A stretch of DNA of 13,042 nucleotides from contig DYTG01000044.1 of the NCBI GenBank assembly GCA_020726085.1, forward strand, positions 1 through 13,042. The letters run 5' to 3'. Below the pieces are notes generated by a model. It was not told the origin of the DNA and made no database searches. It saw nothing but the letters and a program-made list of their open reading frames with translations. The position numbers were made by a program, and so were the translations under genes. This document shows, piece after piece, positions 1 through 7,143 of this stretch. The stretch's first letter is position 1; each line of letters starts with the position of its first letter. This DNA comes from Sulfurovum sp. (lineage in GTDB: Bacteria > Campylobacterota > Campylobacteria > Campylobacterales > Sulfurovaceae).

Positions 1-61
1 ATCACACACTGCACTAAACTCTCACTCCCTCTATCTCTCCTCGTCCAATGCCATGGTTGTT

Positions 62-93
62 ATTATATCTTGATTTCATTTAATTTTTTGCAA
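62..93 (-). promoter_or_regulatory. Possible promoter for a transcript leaving the window to the left
   Basis: Read on the minus strand, a perfect TATAAT (62-67) lies downstream of TTGCAA (88-93), but the 20-nt spacer is longer than ideal. The stretch is very AT-rich, as promoters in Campylobacterota tend to be, and their -35 boxes are often poorly conserved. About 15 nt downstream is ATG followed by only six sense codons and a stop, in a purine-rich stretch that runs off the window. Any product, whether RNA or protein, cannot be named. The 122 nt below pqiC hold no clear terminator hairpin. Confidence 0.3.
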
Positions 94-122
94 TAATTAT
101 TTAAAAAAACTTTTCTTTTCTA

Positions 123-671
123 TTATTTAGCTAAAATGTAACTTAATTTATCAACAAAATCACCAAAGAGTTGGCTCATTGTTACTGCAATATCCTCATT
201 TTTCCCACCAAAGGGTTTGGATTGATGGAAACGATGGATTTGGGTTTTTTGGCTCTTGTGAAAGTAGAGCTTCGCCGTTACGTCCAATACCACGCTATTA
301 TTTGTGGCAATAAACTCATTAATTACAATCTCCACACTTACATCGGGCAAAGCTCCCCATGGGTAGTTGATAATTTCGCTGTTGGTGGAGTGGGCTTGTA
401 GTACTTTAATAAGTTCACGCTTAAGCGAATCATCCAGCCTATCAGCCCAAATATGAGCCTCCAAATACTCGATTTTACTTCTCCCTACTCGTTTGGCGAT
501 AGGATACTTAAGCAGATAGTTAGGAAGACTCAAAGAGCTTATGCCTACTTTTTTGTAGATAGACTTTGGTGATTGGGTGGGCTTTTCGAGGTTGATAATG
601 TATTGATTTTTGGAGCTACACGAGAGTGTTCCTAGGGCTATCAAAGCAAATATTAAATCTCTTTTTTTCAT
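123..671 (-). CDS. pqiC: PqiC-like outer-membrane lipoprotein of the Pqi lipid-transport system
   Basis: This 182-aa protein begins with a lipoprotein signal: two lysines, a hydrophobic stretch (residues 6-17) and a lipobox ending at Cys18 (TLSC). The -3 residue is Thr, which is slightly atypical. The rest is soluble and fits the PqiC/YmbA (ABC_trans_aux) family in length. In E. coli, PqiC is an outer-membrane lipoprotein that docks the PqiB tube. It is the last gene of the psd-pqi block, and its ATG lies 3 nt after the pqiB stop. An AGGAG inside the end of pqiB serves as its ribosome binding site. The assignment rests on the lipobox, size and position directly after pqiB more than on sequence motifs, because this family diverges quickly. 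Confidence 0.8.
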   Translation of the reverse strand: MKKRDLIFALIALGTLSCSSKNQYIINLEKPTQSPKSIYKKVGISSLSLPNYLLKYPIAKRVGRSKIEYLEAHIWADRLDDSLKRELIKVLQAHSTNSEIINYPWGALPDVSVEIVINEFIATNNSVVLDVTAKLYFHKSQKTQIHRFHQSKPFGGKNEDIAVTMSQLFGDFVDKLSYILAK

Positions 672-674
672 CTT

Positions 675-2300
675 CTACTCTCCTAATATCAAGGCGTTGG
701 GTTTTTTGTCAAGTTTTTGAATCAATGTATTCATCGATTTTGAGGCATTCGTAAGCTCTTTAAGCATGGTTGTAATTTGACTTGCTAAAAGCGATTTTTG
801 GCTATCTCCATTCATAAGTTGTTGGGTTGATTGAAGCACTAAGTTGAGCTTTTGAATGCTTTGATTGAGCTGTTTTGGCAAGTTTTGCGTGTCGTTTTTT
901 GCCAACATTTGGTTGGTAAGTTTGAGCGTGGTTTGCAACTCATTGAGCAATTTTGTCAAAGGTTCATTGGCGTTTGCTATCAAATCATTGGTTGAGCGTA
1001 GCAACTCCTCGAGGGGCAACTTTTGGATTTTTTCCAATATATCGTTGATACTCTCCATAATCTTGCTCTCTTTCATACGATAAGAGGGAAAGAGATAGAT
1101 TTTGTCTTCAAGATAGGCAATGTGTTGGCTACTGTTGGCATCTTGGATAAAGTCCAAATCAATATAGAGTGTACCCGTGAGGGGGTTTTCGGCATCGACT
1201 CTAGCCCTTAACCCTTTTTTGACCGCCTCTTTGAGATTATCAAATCCGCTAACTTTGGGCAAATCTTGATCCAAAAAAGCCGAGGTGTCGATATTGGCAT
1301 TGACAATCGAGCGTATTTTACCCACATTAGTATCAAAGTTGTAGTTAATATCGGTCACTTCACCTACGATAAAGCCTTTGAACTTCACACTTGCATACAT
1401 ATCGAGTTTGGAGATACGATCATCAAAATCAATGGCAAACTTTTGGATATACTCTCCTCCTAGTCCTATTTTTTTGTTGAGGGAGGAGACTTTATTGGGG
1501 TAGAGCGTGAATTTGAAATTGGGAGGTAAAGAGGTATCTTTGATATTGGGATTGGTAAATATCTCAACGCCTCCCTTGAGCATATTACTTAGTGGGGCTA
1601 AGTTCATATTAAAATTGGAGTTTTCAAAATTGAAATCCATAACGCTTTGTACCCAAAACTTTGTGCTTCGGTTGATAAATGTGCGATACTCATCTTGAAT
1701 AACGACATTGATACTTAGTGCCAACTCATCGTCAAGTTCAATCGTATCAACTTTGCCAATTTGAATGTTGCGATAGTAAATGGGTGAGCCTATTTTGACA
1801 TTGGTAGCTTTGTTGGTCGTCAAAATAAAACGGTATCCGCTGTCGTGAACCTCATAGGGCTTTTCTAGTCCACTAAAGACTTTTTTGTAGGAGTTGTCCT
1901 TTTGGGTATAGAGATTGATATAAGTGCCCGTCAAAATAGTCTCCAATCCTGATACGCCCGAGCTATCGACTTCGGGTTTGACAATCCAAAATTTGGACTC
2001 ATTGTTGAGATATTTCTTAGTACCCTTCTCCATACGTACAAGCACGATAACGCCATTATCATCATTGAGCAAAATTTTTGTTACGACACCTATATCGACG
2101 TTGCGGTATTTTACTTTGCTTTGCCCTACTTTGAGACCCGCACTGGAACTAAAATAGATTTTAATTTCGGGTCCTAGTTGTGAAAAATGGTTGTAGGCAA
2201 GTGAGAGGGAGATAATGATAGCAACAATAGGCACAATCCAAATAGAGGTTAAAAATCCTAATCCGTTTTTTTTATTGACGATGGGTGTTTGTATCGACAT
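675..2300 (-). CDS. pqiB: PqiB, three-MCE-domain intermembrane transport protein
   Basis: The 541-aa length matches E. coli PqiB (about 546 aa). A short cytoplasmic N-terminus is followed by one membrane helix (about residues 15-36). Then come three MCE/MlaD-type domains, at about 43-135, 158-225 and 280-385, with recurring 'G..V.YR...IG.V' signatures (KVKYRNVDIGVV; SPIYYRNIQIGKV; SVKFKGFIVGEV). The C-terminal 120 residues are long amphipathic helices rich in Leu, Asn, Gln and Lys. In PqiB, stacked MCE rings and the helical needle form a tube across the periplasm for lipid movement. Three domains, not the seven of YebT/LetB, favour PqiB. It starts 6 nt after the second pqiA gene with no obvious Shine-Dalgarno sequence, so translational coupling is likely. 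Confidence 0.93.
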   Translation of the reverse strand: MSIQTPIVNKKNGLGFLTSIWIVPIVAIIISLSLAYNHFSQLGPEIKIYFSSSAGLKVGQSKVKYRNVDIGVVTKILLNDDNGVIVLVRMEKGTKKYLNNESKFWIVKPEVDSSGVSGLETILTGTYINLYTQKDNSYKKVFSGLEKPYEVHDSGYRFILTTNKATNVKIGSPIYYRNIQIGKVDTIELDDELALSINVVIQDEYRTFINRSTKFWVQSVMDFNFENSNFNMNLAPLSNMLKGGVEIFTNPNIKDTSLPPNFKFTLYPNKVSSLNKKIGLGGEYIQKFAIDFDDRISKLDMYASVKFKGFIVGEVTDINYNFDTNVGKIRSIVNANIDTSAFLDQDLPKVSGFDNLKEAVKKGLRARVDAENPLTGTLYIDLDFIQDANSSQHIAYLEDKIYLFPSYRMKESKIMESINDILEKIQKLPLEELLRSTNDLIANANEPLTKLLNELQTTLKLTNQMLAKNDTQNLPKQLNQSIQKLNLVLQSTQQLMNGDSQKSLLASQITTMLKELTNASKSMNTLIQKLDKKPNALILGE

Positions 2301-2306
2301 AATTTT

Positions 2307-2903
2307 TTAAGAACTCCTAGAGTGTTTAATCAATCGTGTATCAAACGATAGAGCAGCCAAAAGCGTAAAAAAGACCATCAAGGCAAACGCTGAAGCTGCC
2401 ATACCCGCTATGATTTTGATATTGGCCAAATGTACGAGCGAGGTGAGTATCGCTACTACAAAAACATCAATCATTGACCATGGACCAATCACTTCAGTAA
2501 TATGAAAAAGTGTATGTTTTTTATCGCTTTGGCGATGATTGGTGCTACTAAGAAGGTATATTAGCAATATAAACTTAATAATAGGTATAAAAATTGATGC
2601 TATCAAGATGATTGCCGAAATGACATAGGAACCCGACACCCACAACTCAACTACTCCGCTAATAATCGTCCCTTTTTCAAGAGCACCAAATTTATCGATA
2701 ATAAGCATGGGATAGATATTGGCTATCACAAAAAAGATAATGCCCGTCACAAGATAGGCGATGGTTCGTCGTTTGGCAATGGCGGTATCGTTGAAGATTT
2801 TTTGCTCACACCGTCTGCATACAATATCGCTGTGGGTATCTATATTGACCGCTTCACATTTGGGGCAACGTACCAAATCAAGCCTATTGATATCGACGCT
2901 CAT
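2307..2903 (-). CDS. pqiA: PqiA-family membrane protein, second half
   Basis: A PqiA-domain protein of 198 aa from the start chosen here. It opens with a zinc-ribbon pattern (CPKC at residues 13-16, CRRC at 29-32) followed by about four membrane segments, the usual layout of one PqiA half. The open frame extends back to 3032, but its first 43 residues lie inside the preceding gene and resemble a shadow. The ATG at 2901-2903 has GGAGAG 6 nt upstream and places the first Cys pair near the N-terminus, as in the first-half paralogue. With this start the gene overlaps its neighbour by 20 nt. PqiA is the inner-membrane partner of PqiB. E. coli PqiA is one protein of about 417 aa with both halves fused; here they are separate genes. 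Confidence 0.88.
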   Translation of the reverse strand: MSVDINRLDLVRCPKCEAVNIDTHSDIVCRRCEQKIFNDTAIAKRRTIAYLVTGIIFFVIANIYPMLIIDKFGALEKGTIISGVVELWVSGSYVISAIILIASIFIPIIKFILLIYLLSSTNHRQSDKKHTLFHITEVIGPWSMIDVFVVAILTSLVHLANIKIIAGMAASAFALMVFFTLLAALSFDTRLIKHSRSS

Positions 2904-3504
2904 ACTCTCTCCACAAATTAAACATCTTAATCGATTTGGATAGATAGATATCCAGTAGTACATAAATGATAAGCGAATAAAAAGCAATGTCCAAGTGCAA
3001 ACCAAACAAATCAACCAATTTAACCATCGCAATCAATATCGAAATCAAAAAAATATCCACCATATTCCAAAGCCTGATATTGGAGAGCGTAATAAGCAAA
3101 TGCTTGGCATACGCCCCACTCCAACCCAACCGATAGGCAACGCCTAGCAAAAGATAGATGCTAATCGTCATAAAGGGCAAAATAAATAAAAAGAGAGACA
3201 AAAAAAGCCCCACGATATAAAAACCGCTATCAAAAAGATGCAAAAGCATGGAGGGGACATTCATAAACTCTTCACTTCCGAAGAGATCGATTTGAACAAT
3301 CACAAAACTATTGGAGATAATAAAAAAGAGCAACGCCGAAAGCGAAAGAGCTATCATTTTGTCCACCAAACAAGCATCCTCTTTGTAGAGTAGAGCGTTG
3401 CAAGTAGCGCAGTGGGCTTTGGTATCCTCTTCAAGCTCTACGATGGAGTGAAGTGTTTGGCATTTGGGGCAAATGATAAGGGTATCTAAAAGTTTTTCAT
3501 CCAT
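2884..3504 (-). CDS. pqiA: PqiA-family membrane protein, first half
   Basis: A 206-aa protein with an N-terminal zinc ribbon (CPKC at residues 12-15, CATC at 32-35) and then four hydrophobic segments (about 48-70, 90-125, 145-165 and 170-190). The PqiA family carries this unit twice in one chain in E. coli; here it is one unit per gene. Its ATG is 3 nt after the HAD phosphatase stop, and its last codons overlap the start of the second pqiA gene, so co-translation is likely. It would form, with the second half, the inner-membrane part of the PqiABC lipid-transport complex. The name 'paraquat-inducible' is historical and no redox role can be read from the sequence. Confidence 0.88.
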   Translation of the reverse strand: MDEKLLDTLIICPKCQTLHSIVELEEDTKAHCATCNALLYKEDACLVDKMIALSLSALLFFIISNSFVIVQIDLFGSEEFMNVPSMLLHLFDSGFYIVGLFLSLFLFILPFMTISIYLLLGVAYRLGWSGAYAKHLLITLSNIRLWNMVDIFLISILIAMVKLVDLFGLHLDIAFYSLIIYVLLDIYLSKSIKMFNLWREYERRYQ

Positions 3505-3507
3505 ATC

Positions 3508-4137
3508 TTAAATCAATATCTCGTAGAGTTTTGTGGGTGTCTCGATTGCACCCTCATCGTGGTTGCCAAATCCCCAATTGACCATCAAAAAATCGATAGA
3601 GGCTTTTTGGGCAGCAACTCTATCTTTGTGACTATCGCCTACAAAAATTGACGCATGGGGTAAAATAGACAAAGTATCAAGGAGTCTCAAAAGCATATCA
3701 GGATGGGGTTTGCCTACCTTGTTGACATCATCAGCGGTCACTATGGCATCAAAAAACTCGTAAATACCCGTATGTTTAAGCGACTCAACGGCGGTGGTAC
3801 GATAGGCATTGGTGGCAATAGCCAGCTGAACATCTTTGGATTTGAGAGCTTCTAGCATATCGCCAATGCCCTCATAGAGTGCTATCTCTTTGTCGTGATG
3901 GAGCGTGTAGTAGTGTGCAAACCACTCCTCATGAATAGGCTCAAAGCGTTCGATACCGTAGAAGTATTGAGCAGGGTTGATACGCTCATCATTGATACCC
4001 TCAAGGATGTAGCTATCTTCTAGGGGTGATAGGGCCATATTGTCTCGAACGAAATTAATGGCATGAATAATAGCCTGAGAGCTATCAATGAGTGTGCCAT
4101 CCATATCAAAGATATAGAGACTTTTGTTTTTGGGCAT
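3508..4137 (-). CDS. HAD-superfamily phosphatase (phosphoglycolate phosphatase-like)
   Basis: A 209-aa subfamily IA HAD hydrolase with all four motifs: DMDGT at residues 11-15 (nucleophile Asp11, acid/base Asp13), ATN at 108-110, Lys143 in VGKPHPD, and GDSHKD at 167-172. A helical cap of about 70 residues lies between motifs I and II. Proteins of this shape remove phosphate from small molecules such as phosphoglycolate, but the substrate cannot be read from sequence. The ATG is 2 nt after the psd stop and the stop is 3 nt before pqiA, so it sits inside the lipid operon. A role in phospholipid metabolism (for example on a phosphorylated head group) is possible but is only inferred from position. 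Confidence 0.9.
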   Translation of the reverse strand: MPKNKSLYIFDMDGTLIDSSQAIIHAINFVRDNMALSPLEDSYILEGINDERINPAQYFYGIERFEPIHEEWFAHYYTLHHDKEIALYEGIGDMLEALKSKDVQLAIATNAYRTTAVESLKHTGIYEFFDAIVTADDVNKVGKPHPDMLLRLLDTLSILPHASIFVGDSHKDRVAAQKASIDFLMVNWGFGNHDEGAIETPTKLYEILI

Positions 4138-4139
4138 GA

Positions 4140-4952
4140 CTACAACAATCCTCCGATTCGTTCACCAAATTTGACCTTTTGTCCCACTTTGACATCGGGG
4201 ACAATGGCATCTTCTTGACTTAGAAGTACCACAGTCGAACCCATCTCGAACCATCCCAAAAGCTCACCTATTTTCATCGATGTAGCCTCATAGGCGTAGT
4301 GTGACTCCTCATCTGCTTTGGCATTGGTTTGGATGCGTTTGTCAAAGTTTATCACCATTTTACCCACATTCAATGCCCCCACAAGTATCAAAAAATGGAC
4401 TTTTGCACTTCTATCTTTGACGTGAATCACGATGCGTTCATTTTCAATAAAGAGATTTTTGCGTTTTTGAAGCGATGGGGTATTGACGGGATAGAGCTTC
4501 CCTGGTATATGCGTAAGGCTTACAATATCCATATCCATGGGAATATGGTAGCGATGGTAATCTTTGGGTGAGAGGTAAAAATTGATATATTCACCCCCCT
4601 CGAGCATCTTATCGTATCCTGTATGGTGTTTGCCCAAAAGCTCATCAAGTCTGTACTCCATCCCTTTGATTTGATAGACACTTCCCTCTTTGATTTTGCC
4701 GCACTCACTCACGAGGGCATCAACAGGAGAGACAAGCGTATGGTTGGGATTGAGTACTCTAGGTGTTTGCAGCTCTCGTGTGAAGAGTTTATTGAGGCTT
4801 TTGTAGTGGCTAGGTTTATCAAACTCACTCATATCAAGCCCCAAAAATGTAACATAGGCGTGATTGATAAGTACTTGAATGGGTTTAAAAAACTCCGTAT
4901 TGGCAAATTTGCCAAAGAGCGTAGAGATAACCGATGTATAATGTTGCGACAC
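4140..4952 (-). CDS. psd: Phosphatidylserine decarboxylase proenzyme
   Basis: A 270-aa pyruvoyl enzyme that converts phosphatidylserine to phosphatidylethanolamine at the inner membrane. Visible family landmarks are the Asp78 region (SPVDAL, 75-80), the His136 region (YHRYHIP) and the self-cleavage site Gly238-Ser239 in MGST (LGST in E. coli). Asp, His and Ser form the self-processing triad. Cleavage would give a beta chain of about 238 residues and a 32-residue alpha chain whose first Ser becomes the pyruvoyl group. Translation starts at GTG (4952) with AAAGG 8 nt upstream. It is the first gene of the psd-HAD-pqiA-pqiA-pqiB-pqiC block and has a TATAAT box about 30 nt upstream. Confidence 0.95.
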   Translation of the reverse strand: MSQHYTSVISTLFGKFANTEFFKPIQVLINHAYVTFLGLDMSEFDKPSHYKSLNKLFTRELQTPRVLNPNHTLVSPVDALVSECGKIKEGSVYQIKGMEYRLDELLGKHHTGYDKMLEGGEYINFYLSPKDYHRYHIPMDMDIVSLTHIPGKLYPVNTPSLQKRKNLFIENERIVIHVKDRSAKVHFLILVGALNVGKMVINFDKRIQTNAKADEESHYAYEATSMKIGELLGWFEMGSTVVLLSQEDAIVPDVKVGQKVKFGERIGGLL

Positions 4953-4983
4953 AATAAAACCTTTAATGATAAATAATAAAAGA

Positions 4984-4989
4984 ATTATA
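4984..4989 (-). promoter_or_regulatory. Candidate -10 box for the psd-pqi operon
   Basis: Minus-strand TATAAT lies about 31 nt upstream of the psd GTG, inside the 69-nt AT-rich gap below murG. No convincing -35 hexamer is seen, which is common in Campylobacterota sigma-70 promoters. If active, the lipid block would be transcribed separately from murG. Confidence 0.45.
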
Positions 4990-5021
4990 TACTATAAAGT
5001 TTAGAATAAGATAAAATAACC

Positions 5022-6044
5022 CTAATCCAAAAACTCTTTTAGCAGTGTAGCGATTTTCATATCGCCGTTTTGCTCCACGAGACTCATAAGCTTTGTGCTT
5101 TTGCCACTCATATCCTCTTGAATGATAGCTAAAATCTCTGCTTCATCTATCATCTCTTGACGCATTATCCACGCTACCTCTTGGTCGAGCAAAAACTTAG
5201 CGTTGTGGTATTGATGGTCATTGGCAGCGTGGGGGTAGGGGACGTAGATAGCAGGGAGACCATTGGCACTAAGCTCCCAAAGACTCGAAGCCCCCGCACG
5301 GGAAATAGCCAAATCGGCTTCATTCATATAAGAAGAGATTTTATCGCTATAGTCAAAGACTTTGGCTTCTATGTCTAGCTTTTTGTATTGGCTACTCACC
5401 TCTTCAAGATTACCCTCACCTGTTTGGTGAATGATTTTGATGCCTTGTTCGCTTAATTTTGGTGCGAGTGAAAGGGCTAGTTGATTGATAGCTACCGCCC
5501 CTTGCGAACCGCCCAAAAAGAGGATACATTTGACGTGACTTCGTACTCTTTGTTTGGTAAAAAATTCACTTTTGATAGGATAGGCACTAATGGGTGAACT
5601 CTCCAAATAGGAGGAGATGAAGTATTTGGCATAGGGTTGGAGTTTTTCATTGAGTCGTCCAATATGGGCGTTTTGCTCATGGATAACAAGCGGAATATCC
5701 ATCCATTTCGCTGCATACGCCATAGGTGCTGCGCTAAATCCACCGACACTAAAAATCACTTTGGGTTGCAACTCTTTGATGATTTGGCGGCACTTCAAAA
5801 AAGCCTTTGCCAAAAGATAGAGTGAGCCTATTTTGCCAAATATATTTTGATTGACCACGCCCCTTGTATCCAAAAAATAGCGTTTAAAAAAATCTCCGTC
5901 GTTTTCAAACCACTTTTTATCTTGCCCTAAGCTTGAACCTACATAAATCAATCGATGATAAGGAAGCTTCTTTTTGACGGCTTTGATGATAGCCAAATGC
6001 CCTCCTGTACCTCCGCCTGTCATGACCACAATACCGTTATTCAT
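5022..6044 (-). CDS. murG: MurG, lipid II-forming N-acetylglucosaminyltransferase
   Basis: A 340-aa GT-B glycosyltransferase that adds GlcNAc from UDP-GlcNAc to lipid I at the inner face of the membrane, making lipid II. MurG motifs are intact and in order: GGGTGGH (10-16), GGFSAAP (101-107), HEQN (122-125), GGSQGA (178-183), SRAGASSLWE (248-257) and HAANDHQYHNA (272-282), the last two forming the UDP-GlcNAc site. Length is typical for the compact epsilonproteobacterial form. The ATG is preceded by AAGGAG (6051-6056) with good spacing and by a strong extended -10 box. ftsW lies further upstream on the same strand, with a degraded permease gene between them. Confidence 0.97.
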   Translation of the reverse strand: MNNGIVVMTGGGTGGHLAIIKAVKKKLPYHRLIYVGSSLGQDKKWFENDGDFFKRYFLDTRGVVNQNIFGKIGSLYLLAKAFLKCRQIIKELQPKVIFSVGGFSAAPMAYAAKWMDIPLVIHEQNAHIGRLNEKLQPYAKYFISSYLESSPISAYPIKSEFFTKQRVRSHVKCILFLGGSQGAVAINQLALSLAPKLSEQGIKIIHQTGEGNLEEVSSQYKKLDIEAKVFDYSDKISSYMNEADLAISRAGASSLWELSANGLPAIYVPYPHAANDHQYHNAKFLLDQEVAWIMRQEMIDEAEILAIIQEDMSGKSTKLMSLVEQNGDMKIATLLKEFLD

Positions 6045-6075
6045 CGAACTCTCCTTTTGTTCAAAATTAAAAAAG

Positions 6076-6084
6076 ATTATAGCA
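6076..6084 (-). promoter_or_regulatory. murG: Extended -10 promoter for murG
   Basis: On the minus strand TGCTATAAT forms an extended -10 element with a consensus TATAAT hexamer (6076-6081), 31 nt before the murG ATG and directly followed by a T-rich leader. No good TTGACA-like -35 is visible. A private promoter here fits with the gene just upstream being degraded. Confidence 0.55.
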
Positions 6085-6112
6085 CAATATTTTGTCTTTT
6101 GAACGCCTCGTC

Positions 6113-6880
6113 CTAGTTCACTATCGCAACAGCTCTATTTTTTGTTTCACAATTCTTTTTTTGAGTACTCGTGCTATTTTTGAGACTCTCTTGTAGCCAA
6201 AAGATTACAGCTTTTTTGTAGCCGTATTGCGAGGCGAGTTGTACCATCTCCTCTTTTTGCGTAAAGATAAGCCTCTCTTTAATAAGCGAAGCGGCGAGAA
6301 AATCGGTCGATATAATAGCAAACATCAGTGACAACAAAGTAATACTCATCATTCCCCTGATAATGCGAGGCAAAAAGAGATAATTGACAATATCAATCCC
6401 ATACGCCCTTAAAGCGTTCATTTCATTATTGACTTGCATGACGGCTATTTCGATATTAATCGCCGCACCCGAACGCAACGCAATAAGCAACGCCGTAAAA
6501 AAAGGAGCAAATTCATTCATAACAAAGGTAAGAATGATAGAGCCTATATGCTCTTGCAAATCATACGTCGCCGCAAAGGCAATCACTACGTCAATAACAA
6601 CCGAGCCAAAAACCACCGCAATCACCATAAAAAGAGGGATAATCTCCACGGCGGTAAAGTAGATTTGTTTGACAATGACACAACGCATAGCGGGATTGTG
6701 GCTAGAAGGATTGACTAAATAGATGATGATATTCCATGCAAAACGAAAAATATCAAACACTCTCACGAAGCCCTTGATCGTTTTGGCTCCTAGCGTATCA
6801 ACCCAAGCTACTACTGTGACATCTATCCTTTGGCACTTTGATAGACCATTGTAGCCTCTTTTTGCTATGAGTTTAAAATC
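6113..6880 (-). pseudogene. Degenerate MlaE/YrbE-type ABC permease
   Basis: The core is recognisable as an MlaE-family permease. It has a pre-membrane segment leading to 'NP...VKQI', a hydrophobic stretch, then NEFAPFFTALLIALRSGAA, VNNEMNALRAYGID and YLFLPRIIRG, the counterparts of 'ELGPLLTALLVAGRSGAA', 'VNEEIDALR.MGID' and 'YLVLPR'. The first available start is GTG at 6766 (217 aa). However, the frame stays open upstream to 6880 and that part also looks like family sequence (VDTLGAKTIKGF, as seen before the first helix in STAS-containing permeases), with no start codon before the in-frame TAA at 6881-6883. The C-terminal membrane segments normally found after the 'PR' helix are replaced by a polar tail (about residues 180-217). 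No ATPase partner is nearby. A very divergent functional permease is the alternative. Confidence 0.6.
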
Positions 6881-6883
6881 TTA

Positions 6884-7139
6884 TTGTCGCTTGTAGGAGT
6901 AATTTTGGTTTTTAGAAATGCTCTGTAGCTCTCTCATTGTGTTGCTTTTGTATATCTCATCGGTTTAATATGCAATTTTAACATATTTTTCCAAATATCT
7001 CGTGTAGCTCGTGCAGGTATTTTAGATTATATTAAGGATCAAACGTGAAACAACTCTCTTTTGATAGTGCAATAATGAAACATTTTAATGATAGATGCGA
7101 AACTCTCAAACAAAATGGTTGGTTTGAAAAACTTGGTAT
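6884..7139. other. Gene-poor gap between ftsW and the permease remnant
   Basis: No convincing gene is seen. On the minus strand an ATG at 6937, in frame with the permease remnant, runs 18 codons to the TAA at 6881-6883 and does not resemble a STAS domain. On the plus strand a 32-codon frame (listed separately) ends over the ftsW stop. There are AT-rich stretches that could hold promoters, and an inverted pair AATATG/CATATT around 6968-6988. The region looks like eroded coding sequence. Confidence 0.5.
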
Positions 7140-7143
7140 CTAA
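7045..7143 (+). CDS. Possible small protein or gene remnant (32 aa)
   Basis: A GTG-started frame encoding 32 residues, with AAGGA 6 nt upstream and a TATATT-like -10 sequence a little before that. The product begins VKQLSFDSAIMKHF and ends GWFEKLGI. Its composition looks protein-like (mixed charge, aromatic residues, one Cys) and not like a shadow. Its TAA overlaps the end of ftsW by 4 nt on the opposite strand. I do not recognise the family. It may be the N-terminal scrap of a lost gene, which would match the eroded look of the gap it sits in. Confidence 0.22.
   Translation: MKQLSFDSAIMKHFNDRCETLKQNGWFEKLGI

Noticed and set aside
1..60. Possible tRNA or rRNA start at the left edge
   Set aside because: The purine-rich minus strand after the TATAAT box shows no cloverleaf or rRNA signature in the bases available.
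2904..3032. 43-residue upstream extension of the second pqiA gene
   Set aside because: It is a frame-shifted reading of the first pqiA gene; a well-placed GGAGAG and ATG at 2903 explain the start better.
4623..4976. 117-residue plus-strand open frame antisense to psd
   Set aside because: It overlaps the well-supported psd gene, and no start signal or recognisable domain is seen.
6384..6718. Two plus-strand open frames (92 and 94 residues) over the permease remnant
   Set aside because: Antisense shadows; the Arg/Lys/Asn-rich product has no recognisable domain, while the minus strand matches the MlaE family.
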